From the NCBI GenBank assembly GCA_003342895.1, contig PTFA01000112.1, positions 370,446 through 434,445 on the forward strand: 64,000 nt of DNA, read 5' to 3'. Both the position numbers and the translations under genes were made by a program. This document shows positions 23,301 to 34,900 of the stretch, one piece after another. The stretch's first letter is position 1, and the number at the start of each line of letters is the position of its first letter. The notes beneath the pieces were generated by a model. It was not told the origin of the DNA, made no database searches, and worked only from the letters and a program-made list of their open reading frames with translations. This DNA is from Casuarius casuarius. Its lineage: Eukaryota > Chordata > Aves > Casuariiformes > Casuariidae.

Positions 23301-25887
23301 GGGAGGAGAAAAGGAGAGGCATGGACACCGGGATCTTGTCAGAGAGAGCCAGGCCATAAAAATTTCTGCATATCTGCAGAGCACAGCTGATCTCAGAACC
23401 ACAGGATGGCACAAAACAAAGCAAGCCTCAGAAGCTAGTAAGACGCAATAGATGTTGGACCCTTCTGCAGCCCTGCAACAGCTGAGCAAGCTCAGCTCCA
23501 GCTGCTCTTTGATACTGCATTACAAGTGATACAGGCAGCCCCAATGCCCCATGCTCATCTAATGACTCCTTATTGCATTAAAACACCTATGTTGTTCAGC
23601 GGAGCAGCCCAGCCCACACTGGAAGAAGGACAGAATCTACCATCCACCAGTTTGGTTCCCTTTGGTATGCAAAATTCTTCTGTTTTCCGGCTACCTTTGA
23701 GCCTTGACGTATGGAATTCTCCCTTTACAATGCAAGAATTTCAGATTTGACAAAAGGATTATTGCTACCTTCCAGCTAATCCTAGAGAGTGTTAGGCAGA
23801 ATTAACAAACCTATGAATTGCAGGAAGCGGGAAGATGCTTCTGGCCTGAAAAGCCTGGGACCTGCCTTTCAGTATGGTAGGGGACGCACAAGGTGGCACC
23901 TTCATGCTGGGCATTGCTTTGGGGGCAAGAGCACACAGCATGGTAGAGAGAAAGGAAAGCCCTGACTCTCTTCCAGCCACGACTGTCTTGCAGCAACCTC
24001 CCCATTGCAGCACAGCATTAGGGCTCTGACTCACAAGCTGATAGCTGGGTTGTGAACTGCAGCAACACTGGAGCAAATGCGCAGCCCTTTCAGCTGTCCC
24101 TGCAACTGCAGGGGGATCTCCAGGACAGAGATGAAGCAGACAGCTGGGAGTGTTAAATCCACGAGCTACTGTGATTCAGACCCCTTAGTTACAGGGTTTG
24201 TTAGAGCAAACAAGGCTTTGGAGCACTGGAAGAAATGGGAGAAGATTTGAAAAAGATTCTTCCAATTGGCCTGCTTATTTTTTATTTCTTGTGTGAACTG
24301 AGCAAACTTTTCTGGTAACAGCAGAGAGGAGCAGTCTGCATACAGAATGCTGTTAGTATCATGAACTTGTTGCAGCAATTTACAGTAAGCTCCATGCTGA
24401 GGGGTGCAGGAAAGACAAGGACAGTAACAGCTTTGGACCAAAATGTCATCACTGCCACCATATACCAGACACCAGTGAGCACAGAAACAAACTTCACTGT
24501 CTCGTTCTTTTCTCCAAGACCAAATCTCATTCTGTTATCTCATCTCTACCTGCAGATGCAGCAGCAGTGATTCTCCTTAACACAAATAAATAATTCCTTA
24601 AATACAGCACTGTTAGCACTTCAACCACCATTTTTTCCTTTTTTGCCAAGAACCGTCCGTGTACTCAACCTTGTAGAAGTCTTTGCCTCTAAGTGCTAAC
24701 CTGGCCTGAGGTTCTTTCTGCGTACTACGCTCCTGTGAAGTCTGCAGGTGAACCACTGTTTAAGAATTGGTCCTGACAGTATCGAGACCTTGCACTGTAC
24801 TGCCTGTCAAACGTCCCTCCGAATCGGACCCCAAACCCTCATACAGTTGGTCCTTTGTAACCACTACAAAAGTGTTTCTGCAGCTCTGAGCCTGGCTAAC
24901 AAGAAGGTGCCAGAAAGCCATTATCACTTGTAAGGGCAGAAGCCGTAACGGACTCAAAGTCCTGCAAACCATCTGCATTGCATCCCAATCTGTCCAAGCT
25001 GAGGATGTCCTACGGGGATAGCAGGGCTTATGGCAAGACACATGAATGTTGGTGCTTTATGTAATTTTACCCATTTTCAAAATTCTTCATGTTTCCTTGA
25101 GTGCTTCCCCTCAAACACTACCGGTGCCCCAAATTCTAATTTCAACTGTTTTATTACTCTGTCTCCTTTGCTTGAGGCTTCAAGCTTTTTTAAACTCAGC
25201 TCACAGACTGTAAGGGGATCACTCTTAATATGCTTCCAACACCCACCTCTTCTCAGCAGGGCTCCCATCCTGCCATCGTTATTCTGCAGCACTGCACAAC
25301 ACTGGTCCAGGGCTGCAGATATCTCGTGGATATTGGCCAGCCTTCTCTGTCAGGAGGTTTCTGAGCTAGGGGGTTACAAACCCAGGCACACTATGAAAAG
25401 CAGCCCAGCAAGGTCATGGGGTGTTGCAAACTTTACTACAATCCAAAGCAAAGCCTCTTCCTCCTTTCCTTCCCTGCACACTATTCTTGTCAAGGTCAAG
25501 AATTTTTTGGCAGTTCTCAAAAGACACAAATTACAGGCTCTCGTCGTGAATCAAGACTTAAACCAAGTCTCTGTTTTAAAAAAGTGGAAGGGGAGGGGCA
25601 AGGCAAGGGAGAAGGTAGTTTTCCCGAAGCTTGGTTTGGAAAGGGGGCTTGGCAGCTTGCGCACGCGTGCTACCCTGTAATCTGGACGCTCCTCGGAGCA
25701 GGACCCCAGGAGCACTGCACACTGAACCATGCACACACCCCACAGAAAAGAGCCAGCGCTTCCCGCATCCGTTCCAGTTTGCTCAGCTTCTCCTAAATCA
25801 ACACTGCCAGAAGGCAAGACAGCACTATAACAAATTAGCACCACTCACAATTTGTTGAGTTGCTGCTCCATTGTTTGTTTATTTAAA

Positions 25888-25918
25888 ACACGCGCACGCA
25901 CACAAGCGCACACACAAA
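25888..25918. repeat. Imperfect (CA)n microsatellite
   Basis: CA/CG alternation, interrupted by AAG. Confidence 0.8.
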
Positions 25919-27627
25919 CCTCACAAGCTTGCTCTCTGCTGCCATCATCCAAACTCCAGATTTGTTGTCTCAGAGGCAGAGGCAAAGCAAAGGCAGTGGA
26001 TTAATCCCATGCAGAGCAACAGTCACTGCACTAGATCTCTGCTTGGGTTTTGCTTTCACTACAAGCAAAACAAAAAAATGCCCACATTGCTCAAGCTTGG
26101 CAGAAAAAGGTATCAAAATCCTTATTTCAGCACTTGACTAGGAAACTGTTGTTAAGAAAAAGAGCCACAGGCTGGAAAGGACCCGGCACTAATAATACTC
26201 TCACTGCTAATATTATTTATGAACATCCGAGGGATAGTCTGTATCCCTTAGCAGTTCACAAGATCATTAGATCTTCAAAATAGGAAACATGTTTTACTTC
26301 ATAAAGCACTGTATAAGTTTACAAAGCACAACATAAGTGGTAATAAATAATTGTCAAAGGAGAGCAAAGATGTGGCTGTAAAACCTGAAAAAGTACCGCC
26401 ATTCCCATTTCATCCTATGCTCTGGGTACTTCCATTGTAGGACGAGACTGGTTGTTTGAGCCTGGTTTATGCTTACGTGCCAATCTGTTTTTATTTTAAG
26501 AGATTATCTGGGAAATGTGCTATGCTTTTATTTACACTAGAGAAATGAGTGTTTTATCATCAGGTGATCATGTTGAGGATGATTTAAAAAAGCTGTAGGA
26601 GATTCTTATCCTTCCACCAACTACAGTCTAATTTGCCAGCACGTACCTATGTGTCACTAATGACTCCTTTACACGGCATTTGTATCTCTAGGCACCTCTC
26701 CCATGCAGGGCACCCTGATACCTGAGCAGCTGCTCACCAGTTGCATCACGGAGCCTATAGAGCTTCTTCTTCGGTTCTCTAGATTTATACTTCATAAAGC
26801 TCTGAGTTGCTGCAGGCGTAGTTTAAAGCACAGGGCCACCTCAGATCCTCACATGCTTTCATTTATTTATTTTTTTAAGGAAATTTTCTGGTTTATGAGT
26901 GCTTGAAATGGTTGCATCTTCTGGCTGCTGTATCACATGCTACCAGATACCTGCATCATCGAAAGCATCTCTGTCAGCCTGGGGTGAGCAAGGTTTTGGT
27001 TTCTGGACAGGTGAACGATATCTCCACAATTATCTCCACCAGTATAACAACAACTAAGGAAAATACTAGATTTTACACTCAGATTGAGCCATTTGCATGG
27101 AATTTTGTGGGCTCCAAAACAAGTGGAAGAACTTTATTCTTTGGATAACCTATAGTTTATCAAATGACTAAATACTCAGGCTTAAGTATTTCAAAAGCTA
27201 CTCACTCTACAGTTGTCACCTAAGGAACTCGCTAGGCAATTTGTGCATTTATTTCCTGTCAGAAACAAGCCTCAAAGAGCACAGCAGAATGGATCGTCCT
27301 CCTTCTTTCAGCACTATTAAAACCATCTCATTTGGTAATTATTCTCCTAAGACGAGTGTGGGGGAGTGAAAAGCTGGAGCAGATTCTATTTATAGAAGAT
27401 GATAACCTTGGGAAAAACAGGAGGTACCAGAGAAACAGGCACAAGGGGCGAAGTCGTGACAGTACTGAAACTAGCAGGAGACACGGGTGTACCAGGTCTG
27501 GGTGCCAGAGACGGCTCCGCGAGCACACACGCGGCCGCGCCTCCGGCAAGACTTAGGCTTGGCAGGCAGGTTTCGTAGGCGCTCCGGTGAGAACTCAGAG
27601 GCATATTTAAAAGCTTGAGCAAGAATT

Positions 27628-27644
27628 AAAAAAAAAAAAAAAAA
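27628..27644. repeat. A17 run
   Basis: Homopolymer. No retroposed gene body was recognised upstream of it. Confidence 0.85.
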
Positions 27645-28059
27645 CCAAAGGGCTATTTTAAAAGGTTTCTGGATCACTTCCCATAAAGCTCTCCCTTGTC
27701 AGCAAGGAAAACAGTTGAAGGAAAAACAAAAACCAAAACAGAAAACCCAAAACAGCCAGAGGGACTGAAACCTCCGTTACACAGGTGAAACAACTCAGCA
27801 GTTTTACAACTATGTAAATAGGATCAGGATCTGGCCCAAGGAGCGATACGTGTACAAACTACCGCTAGCAGCCACAAGAAACACCGATACTGCACCTGGG
27901 ATTGGGAGGAGGGAAAGAAAGAGAAAAAAGTCCTTCTGATAGCCACTTCCAGCAGAGCCTCCACATATACGAGCATCGAGGGCCTCCCCGAGGATGCCGG
28001 GCGTGTGTTTAGTGAGGATATATTGGGACTAAAACCTCTCTCTTGGCATCGTGTGTTCC

Positions 28060-28500
28060 CAAACACCCGTACCCAGCTGCTTTCAGTCCCTGGCCCTTGG
28101 CGGCACGGCGCGGAGCACTTGGTCGTGGCGGAGGGCTGCAGGGACGGTAGCACGGCCAGGCTGCGGGCGGGTGGGTGGGTGCCGGGTGCTGCTGCCGCTC
28201 AAAGAGCTGTTTGTTTGTTTTTCTAAAATAGTAGCAAAGCCCAAATCCCAAAACAAACACCAGTCACCACCATGAACATGGCAAGCCTCGGTGGCATCCT
28301 TCTTACCATCAGGTTATCTTCCGTCACTGAGCACGTCTGTCCTCTGAAAGAGGCTGTGGTCTTTTGGAGACAGGCTGCCATGATGCTACCAGGGCTCTCG
28401 CACACTTTCCTGCTCTGCTGCCTCAGGGTGAGGCGCCTGGCGACAATCCCGAATCCCCGGACACCCCGGACCCGTCATTGCACACGCACGCGCTCCAGGC
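28060..28500 (-). promoter_or_regulatory. CpG-rich patch, candidate promoter/first exon for HIC2 or another minus-strand transcript
   Basis: CpG-dense segments lie at about 28080-28200 and 28430-28500, with a less GC-rich stretch between. On the minus strand the right-hand CpG cluster is followed by an ATG in strong context (28381) and then by a splice donor, CTGATG|GTAAGA, with the last exon base at 28307. It lies about 13 kb upstream of the HIC2 coding-exon acceptor, a plausible first-intron length. If spliced to that acceptor, the ATG frame would hit TGA within four codons, so it would act as an upstream ORF and not as an N-terminal extension. Confidence 0.35.
28223..28381 (-). CDS. Candidate small ORF, 52 residues, with hydrophobic C-terminus (unrecognised)
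   Basis: The ATG at 28381 is in strong context (A at -3, G at +4) and opens 52 codons to a TAG at 28223-28225. Residues about 1-32 are polar/basic; residues about 33-52 form an uninterrupted hydrophobic stretch (LAMFMVVTGVCFGIWALLLF), long enough for one membrane span, giving a tail-anchored layout. The ORF overlaps a good splice donor after codon 25 (28307/28306), so only an unspliced or retained-intron transcript would encode the membrane segment. I know no protein it matches. The neighbouring CpG patch supports transcription nearby, but chance is quite possible for an ORF this short. Confidence 0.15.
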   Translation of the reverse strand: MAACLQKTTASFRGQTCSVTEDNLMVRRMPPRLAMFMVVTGVCFGIWALLLF

Positions 28501-31500
28501 AATTCAAGTCTTGTAAGAAGATATGTAATGTAAAAATGCTTTTCATCTTGTGCAGGGGGGGAATAGCAGGGACCTGCCTAGAGAACAATTTTTAAAATAC
28601 AGTAATTCATCAGCTTGATTTAATGCAGCACACCTGCCTGTGAGAATGCTGCTCGAGCAGGGATAGTGCCGGTAGTATGCGTTTGCTTACAAACAGGCGA
28701 GATGTTTTGGCACAACCACTGCATCCTTTGAAGAAGTTGGTTTTGACATGTTGCAAGAGGACTTGGAAAATCCAAGTCCTCTCTAACTAGGAGGCAATTC
28801 AACAAACCCAAAGGATCCCACTCTAAAACCTGTCTGCAGTCTGTTCTGCTTCTCACCCAGCTTTCTGTTATTTGCCATAGGCAGAAAAAAATGCTGATGA
28901 CATTTTTCAGGTTTCTCAAAAGCAGAGGAGAGGTCAAGAAAGCCCTGTCACATGTCGTTTGCTCCTTCTCTAGCAGCAGCCATTGAGAGTGCTGGGCCAG
29001 GGTTTATTGCTCACATTTTCGCCTGTTGTTCTTGAATCAACGAATAAAATAGGGGTGTCAAGTTTGGTAGGTTTCAAAACAAAACGTGTAGGGAATGGGG
29101 TGTGATCGTGGTTTTTTAAGATAGTTGCTCATAACAGTGAAATTGCTGAGAAAATAAGTTCTGCCTTGTCATCTTGCAAATATTACTTCTTTCCCCTCAG
29201 AAGAGACTGGGTCCCGGGGAGATGCACAAAGCTCAGGACAGGCCTAATAAATATGCTGCCCAAAAGTGACTGACACATCTGGCTCTTTCAATAGGATATA
29301 CGTACCCAAGGCACAGCAGAAATTCTTACTCATGCCGGCCCTTTTTTCATGTATACTTATTATTCGTATAAACCTTCCATTATAAGAGACAAAACCATGG
29401 GTATTAAAAGAGCTGGGCTTAGCATAAAGCACACCAGTACTTCAGAAAGACGCCCCAACTCTGACCATCTCTAATTTCAAAGAAAGGTTGATTATTACAG
29501 TCCACTTTTTTCTTTAACTTAATTTTTATTTTCCTGGGACGTTTGAAAAGGGATTTTTGTTTATTTATGTTTTAGTGGGTCATATTATCAAAGGAGTGAC
29601 AGAGGAATCTAAAAATTTGGAGGAGAGTTTTGAGGGGGAATAATTTAGAGAGAGAAGAGCCCCATAAAGAGACCCCCCTGCAGATGCCGGGCTTGTTCCT
29701 GCCACCGCGCCCGCAGGCTGCCTGCCCTCCTGCCTCCCCGCGACGGGGGCAGGACCCAAGAGATCTGGCGTGAACGGCCTGGAAGACGCTGCACCCCATC
29801 AGCCACATGACGGGGGAGGCCGGGGGGTAAAGAAATAGCTGGAATTACATGGGAATAACAACAACATTCACAAAAGTTCCCCTTGGATACAAGTCAGCGT
29901 GTGGGAATGAAGGATTAGGATTGAGAATTTGCAGCATTTCCCAGTCAGATGCCAACATATCAAAGCTGGCGTGCTAAGGTGCTCTGGCGTTTCGTGAAGG
30001 GAGTCTCCAGCCACCAACGCTGTACGTGTGCGAGTTCTGGTGCTCGCGTGCATCTCTCTCTCTAATAGCACATGCATTTTTAATTTTTTTAAACATGTGA
30101 TCTAGGTTAGTGCTCGTAAAAGCCAGGAATTAACATCCACAGCCTAGCACCGGCAGCTGGGCAAGCCCTGCTCCCAGATCCCTGCCAACACAATCAACCC
30201 CCAATTAAACCCGCGCTGCTGCCACCCACACGCAGCAAGCAGGTAGCGCCGTGCGGCCAACTTCTTCAGTCAACAAGCAGGGGCAAAGAAGTGCCATGTT
30301 ATTGCCTCTCCTTTTAAAGGACACAGTAAAGCATTTTAATCTTTGCGTATAATAGGCCACAGACACATGAGCAATTAGAGTACAGGACTGAATCCTGTCA
30401 GACATGTTTTTAAAAATAAGATATAGCACCTTCCACAACAGACCTCAGTGCTTTCCTGTTTCTTCTTTTAAAGCTAGCTTTAACATTGCTAGTGGAAAAG
30501 ATGCATTATTTCATATAGAGGATGAGGCATCATGATCTGTTTTAGCCCATCTACATCAGGGCTGCCACTGAAAAGGGAAAGTCTCGCCCTGTTCCTGCAT
30601 CAGCCCTGGTCTGGTTCAGCCATACAGCCTGGTGGTCTTCAGCACCAGCACAAGAGAGCAGGCAGGAAAGCACAGCCAGAGAGCAGGAACAACCATCAGC
30701 AAAGCTGGCTGTAAAGCCAAATCCCATGGGTCAGAGGTCACAGAAGTAATTGAGCATTGTGCTTCAAACGCCAAAACATCCTCCGCTATCCAGGAAGGCT
30801 GCTGGCAATAGAGGGAAGATGGTGGTGAAATAGAGAAACAATGAAGAGAAGAATTGCCCCCCGTGCAGGCCTTGTTGGCAGCGCGTGGAACGAGGAGATG
30901 GAGCAGAGCAGCGCTGGGACCAAGGAGGAGCTTCTTCTCTCCCTTTGAGGCAGGGACGGTGGGATGCTCCTGCCTGCCTTCGGGCCCAAAGTTCTCCTCT
31001 CTGACACCCCACTTCGCAGAGTCAGAAGAGAGATCAATCGCTAACTATGCGAGATGCTTCCATTTTGCAATGATCTCCATTTCTGGATGCTTAACATTTG
31101 TTGGCTTCCTCCCTTGGAATTTTGTAATCGCTCAGGAAAAATGAAAGTTTAGAGGTTCTCCCCAAAGTGCCCAGGATGCAGCGGAAACTGGAATCTGCTG
31201 CAGGGCTGCGGTACGTTGTCTCAGCAGATTCAGTGGGTAACAAGGTCTTCTGAAACAAAGTCTTAAAAGTGTTTCTGCCTGGACTTGCCAAAAGACCTTA
31301 ATGCAAATACAACTTGAGGAAAATTAGGGTGGACTCTAGTGGCTGCCTCCCCCTCGGGGGTTTTTTTCTTCAATCCTGATGAAATTCATTACAGTTGCAT
31401 TTAAACTGAGGTTCTGATTTAAATTTTCCAAAGCAGGGAGGGCAGGTTTGGAAGCCTGATATTTCAGAGTTTGTGCGCTTCCTGAAGACCTCGGCAGCTG

Positions 31501-31884
31501 CAGAGCCTTCCTGAAGGGGTGCTGGCTTGGTCCCCTCGCCCCCTTGACGTGTTTGCTGTCACGCAGGCCCCTAGATTCCTGGCAAGTCAAACAGGCTTGC
31601 TGCCTACAGCCAAGCAGCACCACATTCAAGCATGCCAGTACTTTCCTTGAAGGTATTTACAGTTTACTTTTTAGTGCTACTTTAAGTTCAAAGGGGCTAG
31701 TAAAACCCCATTAAGCCATTTACATCAAACTGGTTAGTTAATTATCCTGTTGCAGGCTTTAAATTAGCAATTTATAACCCCTTCCCTAGAGATGCCAGTA
31801 TTTGGAAACAGCTCAGCAGGGGCATTTTGCAGGGTGCAGTTAAGAAACAAGAACACCCTCTCCCCCCCAAAAAATAAACAAATA

Positions 31885-31905
31885 CCCCCCCCCCCAAAAA
31901 AAAAA
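31885..31905. repeat. C11-A10 tract
   Basis: A C-run followed directly by an A-run; prone to length error in assembly. Confidence 0.85.
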
Positions 31906-34900
31906 CCAGAATAAATGTTTTTGCTTTTTGTTTGAAAGTTGATTAGCTCTGGGAGAATCCAGGGGTGGGAGAGAGCCCACCTTCTGCTAGCAAGGGTGGT
32001 GAGGCCACGTCTACTGCAGGCTGTGTCGGTGCAGCGCAGCGCAGCGATGCGCAGGGATACAAAGGTAGTCCACATCTGGGCAGCACCGCACCTAGATGAG
32101 GGTGATGCTTCCCTTACACCGAGATATTCTACTTCTTAGGATCAAAGATATTTTCACATATGTCCATACAAAAGTGTGGCTGCACTGGACTGAAACCAGT
32201 GTCTTTCCTCCAGGAAGGAAACAAGATTTCAGGCTTTTATCTCCTCCTTGGGCTTGTTCTCCTGTCAGAATAGGTCATACGCACTGGGGGAAGGGGGAAC
32301 CAACACAAACCAAACGCCCCCCTTTGAGACTGCAATGCTATTAGGATTCTTTCCTTCCTTCCACAAAACCTGGTCAAACTGTAGAAGTCCGGCGCAGAGG
32401 GACTAAAGAGGACCGTGGGTTTTGGCCAGCAGGTCTGCAGCCGTGCAGGCAGAGCCCCACTACAGCCACCTTTCAGAGGAGGATTAACAGTGTTCCAGAT
32501 CTCCGTTCCCCTGCCACAAGGGCCGAGTGACCTGCTCGCAGTGAGGTTACCCCACGGGCTGGGTGAGGCTGGAGGCACGGAGTCTCCATTCCCTGGATCT
32601 TCTCCCCTGCCAACACAATTCTGTTCCTAAAAAGAATCTGGTTTCCCCTCAGCATCTGATTATTCCAGTCTTACCCCACTCAGAATTTGGAGCTTTTAGA
32701 GAAGGGAATAATACCCCCCCCCATACCTAACTAACCAAGTCCTGAAGTAAAAGGTGCCTCTCATCTTGTCTTCCTTATCCCTGCCAGACATTATTAGTTC
32801 TAGAAACAACGGGTATAGTGGATTTTTATTGACAAATTCTATTTAAAATAAAGATGGGACAGGAAGACCCTCCAGGTGCTACCATTTTCACACAACCATC
32901 TATCAGATACAGGAGAAATCTTGGCCCTGATCCTGGAAGCTCTTCCATGCTAACAAGACTTAAAACCCCACCAACAGCAGAAATCCATGGAAAGCAGCAG
33001 CATGCAGAACAGGACCAAGGCAAACTAGGCAATTCCCCATTTACATCAAATGAAGGCACATTAAAAAAAAGCTTGAGAGAAAATTTTCATTCCAACTGAA
33101 AGACAAAAAAGACAGCTGTAATCAAGTCCTGTGACAAACCCCACAAAATATGTTTTTCCTCCATCTTAATACATCCCCTTTTCAATGCCAAAAAAAGCTT
33201 TTTTACAAGCAATGCCAAATTAACTTGACAAAGAGAGATTAAAATCTAAGCAAGTTAATTTCTTTTTACTACACAACCACCAGATTTATTTCGTGTTTGC
33301 TTGATTTTTCTTCTGTGTGGGAAGTAGCTATTTCACAATAACTCTTGGGATGAGGGTGGGGGAACAGAAGAGAGGGAAAGACACCCAAAGTTTTCAAACC
33401 AAACGGGATGAAATATTTTTGTACAAAATTTGGTGAGATGATATCACTTCTACTTGATGTACTGCTCCAAATTGCAAGCCAGGGGTCTTACAGTAAAAAT
33501 ACAGGTAAACACAAAGTAAAATCTAAATTATCTGAAGGATTAAAAAGCCCAACCCCGCACATAGATGACATTCTCTGAATTCTCTGCCCTTTCTTGGGAG
33601 CAGTTACACCCAAACCATCACTCAGTCCAGAAGCTGTTCTCTCATGCAAATCACTCTGGAATCACACACGAAGGTAAAAAAAGTTCAAATGCAAGCGCTA
33701 GCCTGGCCTTTGAAACAGCTCAGTGCTAACGGGCCGCGGGATTGCCTAGCAAGGAGAGGGAATTGTAAAATAATGTGAAATTGGGGAGACAGAAAAAAGA
33801 AAAACCCTCCTGTGGATGAAATGAGAGTCTTTCCTGCTCCACCAAAAACTTCCATTTCCAAGGCATGCAATACCGGGCCTGTGTCTAGAACAGGTGTGTC
33901 TCCTTAAATACCTCCCATGTCACACTTGTCTCTCATGGATACAGTCCTGGGGGATTATATTAGTACCAGTGCATACCAGCTGTAGCTCACCCCCAGCAGT
34001 ATCCTGTAACTCCTTGCTCGGGGGGAGCTGCTCTCCATACCATGCAGAGCCCCTTGCCACATGACTTCCTGGAGACAGACAGCAACCCTGAAACGGCAGC
34101 TTCAGAGCACTTGTGCTCGATGGGCTGAAGCAATGCAGGGACAAGCAAAAGACCTCCAAGAGCAACACCAAGGTACTGCCAAGGGAAAATAAATGGAGGG
34201 CTCCAAGTATTCTTTACCCTGCTGCCCACTGCTAGCTAATTCTCCGCTGACTTATGCCAAACGGACACTCAGAAATCTCCTTTAAATAAAAAGGATGCAT
34301 GGATAACAGTAAAACTTCACTCAGCCACTCCCAAGGAGAAGATGTTGACGGGGCACCAGACAGACATGGCTAGGGCAGGATGAAGGAAGGACAAAGGCGA
34401 GTCAGTACAAGAAGAGGCACCCACTGGCAATTTCAACCTGGGTATTCACTAAGCCTCGGAGAATACTAGCTGCTGGCCCGAGCAGCTGAAAGAGGCAAAG
34501 AGGAAATTTCTAGGGCAGTGATTCTTGCATTCAGGCAGCAGCTTTTAGGAGAGAGAGTGCACAAGTGAGAGAGCACACATCAATCTTGATGAAAAGTCTA
34601 ATTTAGTCACATCCCTAAGTAAGTTATTCCACTGGTTAATTAATTCAGATTTCCAAGTTTAAGCACACACCAAGTATGTCTGCTCCTCCCTACAGTAAAG
34701 GGCTCCAGGCATCATGAGCAGCCAACAGCTGCCAGCTTGGCAGTGCCAAATTAAGTGTTCTTCTGAGGTAGCGTAGGTTGAACTTTTTCAGTCCACCTCT
34801 GCTTAATAACCCCTCAAGCACTGGGTGATACAGTGGGTGCAACGAACCCAACTCATCAATCCAGCACAGGTCGGAAGAGAATCTCTCACCCAGTCTACAT

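Larger units (their letters stand above)
15096..28059 (-). other. Probable first intron / upstream flank of HIC2
   Basis: Sequence upstream of the HIC2 acceptor. No coding exon is recognised. The longest frame, a plus-strand ORF of 216 codons at 25030-25680, has no known domain and unremarkable composition. The CA-type run at 25888-25918 is the only simple repeat of note. Possible cis-regulatory elements cannot be called from one sequence. Confidence 0.5.

Noticed and set aside
25030..25680. 216-codon plus-strand ORF
   Set aside because: No recognisable domain, and overlapping frames are also open; a frame of this length is possible by chance in 64 kb.
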